NCBI GenBank assembly: GCA_965215145.1
Contig: OZ244038.1
Coordinates: 2,294,001-2,358,000 of the forward strand
Reading direction: 5' to 3'
Source: G965215145 sp965215145
Lineage (GTDB): Bacteria > Bacteroidota > Rhodothermia > Rhodothermales > JANQRZ01
Length of the DNA: 64,000 nt
Each line of letters opens with the position of its first letter. The first letter of the stretch is position 1. The notes under the pieces were generated by a model. That model was not told where the DNA came from, searched no databases, and saw only the letters and a program-made list of their open reading frames with translations. Below are positions 63,705 through 64,000 of the stretch, piece by piece. The position numbers and the translations under genes were made by a program.

Positions 63705-64000
63705 TGAGAGTGCTGATCGACGAGAGCCTCGATTGGCGACTCAGACGTGGGTTCGACCCAGAGCACGATGTGGTGACGGTGCAGTACCGGGGTTGGAGCG
63801 GGAAGAAGAACGGGGAGCTTCTTCGTGCGGCGTCGGTGGAGTTCGACGTGCTCGTGACGCTCGATTCGAACTTGGAGTACCAGCAGAACGTGGCAGCCTT
63901 CGACCTCGCCATCATCGTGATACGAGCGGTGAGTTCAGATCTGGCCGACGTTGAGCCAGCACTGCTGGAGATAAACGCGCTCTTGCCCTCGGTTCGTCCG
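63704..64000 (+). CDS. DUF5615 PIN-like toxin (partial, runs off right edge)
   Basis: The 99 codons present begin MRVLIDESLDWRLRRGFDPE and continue VLVTLDSNLEYQQNVAAFDL and AIIVIRA, typical of the DUF5615 PIN-like nuclease fold with acidic residues near VLIDESLD and TLDSNLE. The ATG shares the A of the antitoxin TGA. The frame is open at the window end. It should be a ribonuclease toxin neutralised by the upstream DUF433 protein. Confidence 0.85.
   Translation, partial: MRVLIDESLDWRLRRGFDPEHDVVTVQYRGWSGKKNGELLRAASVEFDVLVTLDSNLEYQQNVAAFDLAIIVIRAVSSDLADVEPALLEINALLPSVRP

Noticed and set aside
1..64000. rRNA or tRNA genes
   Set aside because: No stretch with tRNA cloverleaf pattern or conserved rRNA sequence was recognised by eye; a covariance search could not be run here.

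Overview
The window looks like chromosomal DNA of a very GC-rich (roughly 70 percent) member of the Rhodothermota/Bacteroidota, most like order Rhodothermales (Rubricoccaceae-type). The pointers are an ECF sigma factor of the Ser/Thr-kinase-associated type beside a TPR kinase, a Por-secretion (type 9) C-terminal sorting domain, standalone TonB_C proteins, a GGEGNGG-type GlmM and Lgt/LolA envelope genes. The placement is inference from gene style; no rRNA or tRNA gene was seen.

Layout. 1-3.1 kb: Ser/Thr kinase (cut by the left edge) and ECF sigma factor. 3.2-11.4 kb: glmM, a divergent ctaB-ABC transporter unit ending in a broken YqaA-like gene, rlmN, a small membrane protein and a HerA-like ATPase. 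11.4-12.9 kb: a decayed patch with a broken IS5-type element, an AraC-family C-terminal scrap and two other gene remnants. 12.9-33.6 kb: a minus-strand stress and signalling block (erythromycin-esterase homologue, BON protein, two response regulators, a 1704-residue CheB-CheR-PAS-GAF histidine kinase, SDR, YciF-like protein, FNT channel, ChaB, lipoprotein hydrolase, T9SS-exported beta-propeller, CheB, sugar dehydrogenase-PEBP fusion). Five genes here share an upstream 16-bp palindrome TAGCAG-N4-CTGCTA. 33.9-36.3 kb: a mobile patch with a disrupted small gene, a tyrosine recombinase frameshifted by a 14-bp tandem duplication and a complete-looking IS5/IS427-type element with a TGA target duplication. 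36.4-61.3 kb: housekeeping and envelope genes (M14 peptidase, HisA-like protein, TonB_C pair, Hsp20, LolA, rlmB, PLP decarboxylase, TlpA-like protein, lgt, hisS, ptsN-like, rluD, dprA, obgE, rnhA, TRAP transporter). 61.4-64 kb: lower-GC, cassette-like genes with one convincing integron attC site and a DUF433/DUF5615-type toxin-antitoxin pair cut by the right edge.

Seven intergenic 28-29 bp (one expanded) palindromes share outer arms GTAGGGGC/GCCCCTAC but each has a different self-complementary core. This repeat family, the TAGCAG operator candidate and the attC-bearing cassette cluster are the most notable unexplained structures. Several genes carry frame breaks (YqaA-like, VKOR-like, the small gene before the recombinase, a lipoprotein); some sit at homopolymers and could be assembly errors.
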